A DNA stretch of 60,000 nucleotides from Symsagittifera roscoffensis. Lineage: Eukaryota > Xenacoelomorpha > Acoela > Convolutidae. The notes below the pieces were generated by a model. The model ran no database searches. It was not told the DNA's origin and was given only the letters and a program-made list of their open reading frames with translations. The translations under genes and the position numbers were made by a program. Shown here one piece after another: positions 56,807-60,000 of the stretch (its first letter is position 1; each line of letters starts with the position of its first letter). The stretch lies in assembly GCF_963678635.1 (NCBI RefSeq), contig NC_087063.1, positions 29,526,599-29,586,598 on the forward strand, in the 5' to 3' direction.

Positions 56807-57204
56807 AAAGGCTCACTGGTAAAAAAAATAGTCATAAGTAGTCCAAAATCCCGTTTTTAAAAAAAATTGGCAACAAAACTTTGTATTTTTTTCATCTATT
56901 GTAATCATTGTTTTGTTTCGCGCTTTTGAAAATTAATGAGAAAAACTGGTTAAGTTAAAATTTGGAAAAAGCCGTTTCATCTGTTTCAGCTGCAATCTTT
57001 GCAATTTGCTTTTGTGAAGGTCAAGAAATGGCAAAATTTGGATGTGCTGGTCGAAATTCTGCATATCGTGTCGCGCTGTCTCTGCTTTGTTCGCGGAAGT
57101 CGACAACCATTGTTTCTTTTGCCAAAATCTGAACATGCCAAAAATTGGCCGAGACATGCCATAAAAGTCATAAATTTGGATTTGCCTCAAAAGTTTGGAA
57201 ATAA

Positions 57205-57545
57205 TCAGTGGATTTCGACTTGAGAGAGTCGAACAATATCCGGTTCAGCTAAAAAAAAAATGTCTGTACATGTCAATAACTGGACGAGAAATTCTGGGCA
57301 TGCCATATCTTTGTCCTAAGAGTTTGAACATAATTCGTGGACTTCGACTTGAAACAGTCAAACTCTATCCGGGAAAATCAGGCAAAGTCTATTAAAGTCG
57401 AATTAAGTGGAACAATGTCGAACAAAGTAGAAAACTTTCCGATAAAAAAGAACGAAGTCGAACAATGATTGGTCAGATCACATAAAAGTCTATGAAGGTC
57501 CGCTGAAGTTGAACAAGGTCGAACAATATCCGGAAAAGACTAATA
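57205..57545 (+). repeat. Degenerate GTCGAACAA-rich minisatellite
   Basis: Many imperfect copies of AAGTCGAACAAWGTC and TATCCGGNNAAG with irregular spacing. The core is the inverse complement type of the TTCGAC minisatellites at 32-34 kb. Confidence 0.7.
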
Positions 57546-57649
57546 TGGTTGAATGGAATGAAATTGACGAATGAAACCGGAAACGGACGTTTTTTGACTT
57601 TAAAATTAAAAATAGACATCGTTTTGTCAGGCTGTTTGGTTTGCATGCA

Positions 57650-57880
57650 GTGTTGGCATTGGTAGTATTTGTTCCGACTATTGAAATTGGGAGAAACTTT
57701 GTATTCGGGTGTGTTAATTTTTTCTTTTTTTCGTTTTCTAGACGCAAAATCAGGTATCACAAATGATATCGGAATAGGTCGAATAATAAATCATATTCCA
57801 GCCCTTTTAGTGATTATTCGAACGACATCAAGAAAAAATTTCAAAGTTTTTTCCCGATATCGAGAAACACTGTTTTGAAC
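57650..57880 (+). repeat. Repeat family C, forward copy
   Basis: TTGTTCCGACTATTGAAATTGGGA, ACTTTGTATTCGGGTGTG and GATATCGAGAAACACTG mirror the reverse copies at 18210-18610 and 54840-55045. Confidence 0.65.
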
Positions 57881-58794
57881 TTTTTAGATTCAGGGTGATT
57901 TTGAGCATGATAGGCAATCGAATAACATTCGTCATGAAAATCGATCAATTAGGCTGAAAAACTTAAATTGTATTAAGCAATTTAGTTTTGGAAGTTTCGA
58001 AGCTTCTTTTAGCGCTTCCTTGGCAATAATGATGGTTTTATAAGAAACAGTTGAAAAAAACTTTAGGGCAAAATAAGAAAAAAGAAAAGTTTTTTCTAAA
58101 AACATTTTTGGAGAGAATTGTTGTCGATTGTGCCTAGTTTTTTAAGCTCACACGCGTTTGTTTACTTTTTTATTCACACCACGTGCAAGAAACGATAGTA
58201 TTTCACAGAAAAAATTTGTTTTTTTCTTGTGAATTTAAATGCAAAATTCAGTGAAACTTGCTCCTTGACTTAATATCCTTGTTTTTTTTTGTCCAGTTTC
58301 TTCTGAACTTTTATTCGAATTATTTTTTAAAGAAAAAATTTTTAAAACTATCAAATAAACAAAATTGAGAATGTTGAAACGTGGTTTTTCAAAAACTATG
58401 CCCAATGCGCCACAATATCAAGCGTAACTTTTTTGTTCTCTCAACTACCCTTTTGTTTTTAATTACGCGTTAACCAAAGACCTTTGGGCCAAAAATTTTT
58501 CTATCAAAACAGTTTACAAACAACGGTACAGATGTCAAGTTGTCAAAATGGAAATTCTTGTAAAGTGCGCATGGTTTCAAAATTTTATATTTCAGCCAAA
58601 GATAATTCAGTTAAAAAAAAAACAGAATTATGTATGAATTTAGTTCAGGCGCGCGTAAATTAAAATTTCTGCGTTTTTGATTTTGCGATGATCTCGGATC
58701 TCGAGCCAAAAAATCCTGCAGCTTCCAACATCAAAATTTGAAAACAGCAAAGAACATCACAGAAAAGTAGCAATGTTACGTTTTCTGCAACAAA
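57881..58794. other. AT-rich spacer
   Basis: No gene or repeat recognised. Confidence 0.4.
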
Positions 58795-58850
58795 TCTGAT
58801 TTTGGCCCGTTACGGAGTCCGCTTACAATTCACAAAATGCACAGTTTGGC
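58790..58850 (-). repeat. Orphan end of the 9850-11375 element family
   Basis: CAACAAATCTGATTTTGGCC, GGAGTCCGCTTACAAT and AAAATGCACAGTTTGGC match the right end of the foldback element (11308-11368), but the outermost CCTCGTAATG is lost. A second, truncated family member. Confidence 0.65.
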
Positions 58851-58896
58851 ATTTTTCGATTTTCACCTCAAAAACGTTCCTAAAAACCTTTAAAAA

Positions 58897-59681
58897 GTTT
58901 GGTCAATCCGGTTATTGGTGCTTTTTGATCAGTTTTGAAATAATCAAATTGATGCTCCTGACTTTGTTTAACTTCTTGCTTCTAGGATACAAGTTTGGTT
59001 GTCTTTTTGTTTCTGTTTGCCCATAGAAGTCGTTCGGCTGATCTAGGGCTTTTTTGTTAGGCAATTTCAATAAAAATTAGCGCGTCCAAAATTGATTACA
59101 GATAAAAAGTTTTTTTTTTAAATTAAAACTCAAGACGTCAATAATTTTCAGATGAATTAAAGTTTTTAGTTCAGAATTGGCTAGTTAAAACGCGAAAAAC
59201 GGTCTGGAGAATAAAAAACCAAAAGAGCTCAAACACTCCGTCACTTTCTTCAAAAGTCGGAATAATAATTTTTTTCCACTTTTCTCGAAGTTTGGTCAAT
59301 CCGGTTATTGGTGCTTTTTGATCAGTTTTGAAATAATCAAATTGATGCTCCTGACTTTGTTTAACTTCTTGCTTCTAGGATACAAGTTTGGTTGTCTTTT
59401 TGTTTCTGTGTGCCCATAGAAGTCGTTCGGCTGATCTAGGGCTTTTTTGTTAGCAATTTCAATAAAAATTAGCGCGTCCAAAATTGATTACAGATAAAAA
59501 AATTGTTTTTAAATTAAAACTCAAGACGTCAATAATTTTCAGACGAATTAAAGTTTTTAGTTCAAAATTGGCTAGTTAAAACGCGAAAAACGGTCTGGAG
59601 AATAACAAACCAAAAGAGCTCAAACACTCGGTCACTTTCTTCAAAAGTCGGAATAATAATTTTTTTCCACTTTTCTCGAAG
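58897..59681 (+). repeat. 393-bp direct tandem duplication
   Basis: 58897-59289 and 59290-59681 are nearly identical, differing at a few bases and in a T/A homopolymer. Each unit contains TTGATCAGTTTTGAAATAATC, ATACAAGTTTGGTTGTC and a partial reverse family-A end (GGCTAGTTAAAACGCGAAAA, CGTCACTTTCTTCAAAAGTC). Confidence 0.93.
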
Positions 59682-60000
59682 GCAGATTTGAAGTTATTTC
59701 AAATTGGAGCGTTGACTGCAAATACTTAGATACCCAAATAATTTTTTTTTCAGAGTTTCAAAGCAAACGGAAAATTTATGCTTGGTGTGTTTTTTTTATT
59801 CAGTCAGTTTTTGGCCACCGACATAAAAAAATTTTGCCTGAAAAAAGTTAACTCCACTGAAAACATTGACTTCTTGAAATCACAAAACGTTTGATGTTTT
59901 ACCACCTCCGATCATTTTTTGCAAAACTGTAGGAGTTAGAAAATTGCCGAAATGGCCATGCTCTGGACTAATTTATGCGCGTTTTGAAGATTTCTTTAAA
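59682..60000. other. AT-rich end of window
   Basis: Nothing recognised. Confidence 0.4.

Overview
The window is a stretch of an animal-type nuclear genome. The evidence is a spliced gene with canonical GT-AG introns from about 0.2 to 7.5 kb, exons clearly richer in G+C than the AT-rich surroundings, a Ty3/Gypsy LTR retrotransposon, many small inverted-repeat elements, micro- and minisatellites, and no prokaryotic gene organisation. CpG does not look depleted. Together with a plant/protist/invertebrate-type Na+/Ca2+ exchanger, this points to an invertebrate or other early-branching metazoan; the phylum cannot be fixed from the sequence.

Layout. 1-9334 is the end of a tandem array with a 4.2-kb unit: two nearly identical full units and a truncated, more diverged third. 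9850-11375 is a foldback-type element with terminal inverted repeats, subterminal 18-bp motifs and a central minisatellite. 13052-26981 (minus strand) is the one confident host gene: nine exons with matching phases give a complete 644-residue cation exchanger. Its introns hold a MITE, a (GT)n tract, a duplicated 280-bp segment, a decayed reading frame and a 16-bp minisatellite. 27-45 kb is mostly non-coding: a long hairpin repeat (28.8-29.7 kb), a degenerate TTCGACC-rich minisatellite split by about 1.2 kb (32.0-34.3 kb), one possible isolated exon (34.4 kb), a 200-N assembly gap (39000-39199), a possible secreted or membrane-anchored first exon (40893-41033) and a (GA)n tract. 45036-52543 is one complete but inactive Ty3/Gypsy element with LTRs, target-site duplication, PPT, Gag, Pol and a 303-bp internal tandem duplication. 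52.5-60 kb is repeat-rich: a ~146-bp tandem repeat, a 400-bp hairpin, a GTCGAAC-rich minisatellite and a 393-bp direct duplication.

The exchanger is the only intact gene I can defend. The retroelement ORFs form one decayed Gag-Pol set. At least two repeat families (called A and C here) recur across the window on both strands, so the region is built largely by repeat insertion and local duplication. I saw no tRNA, rRNA or CRISPR.
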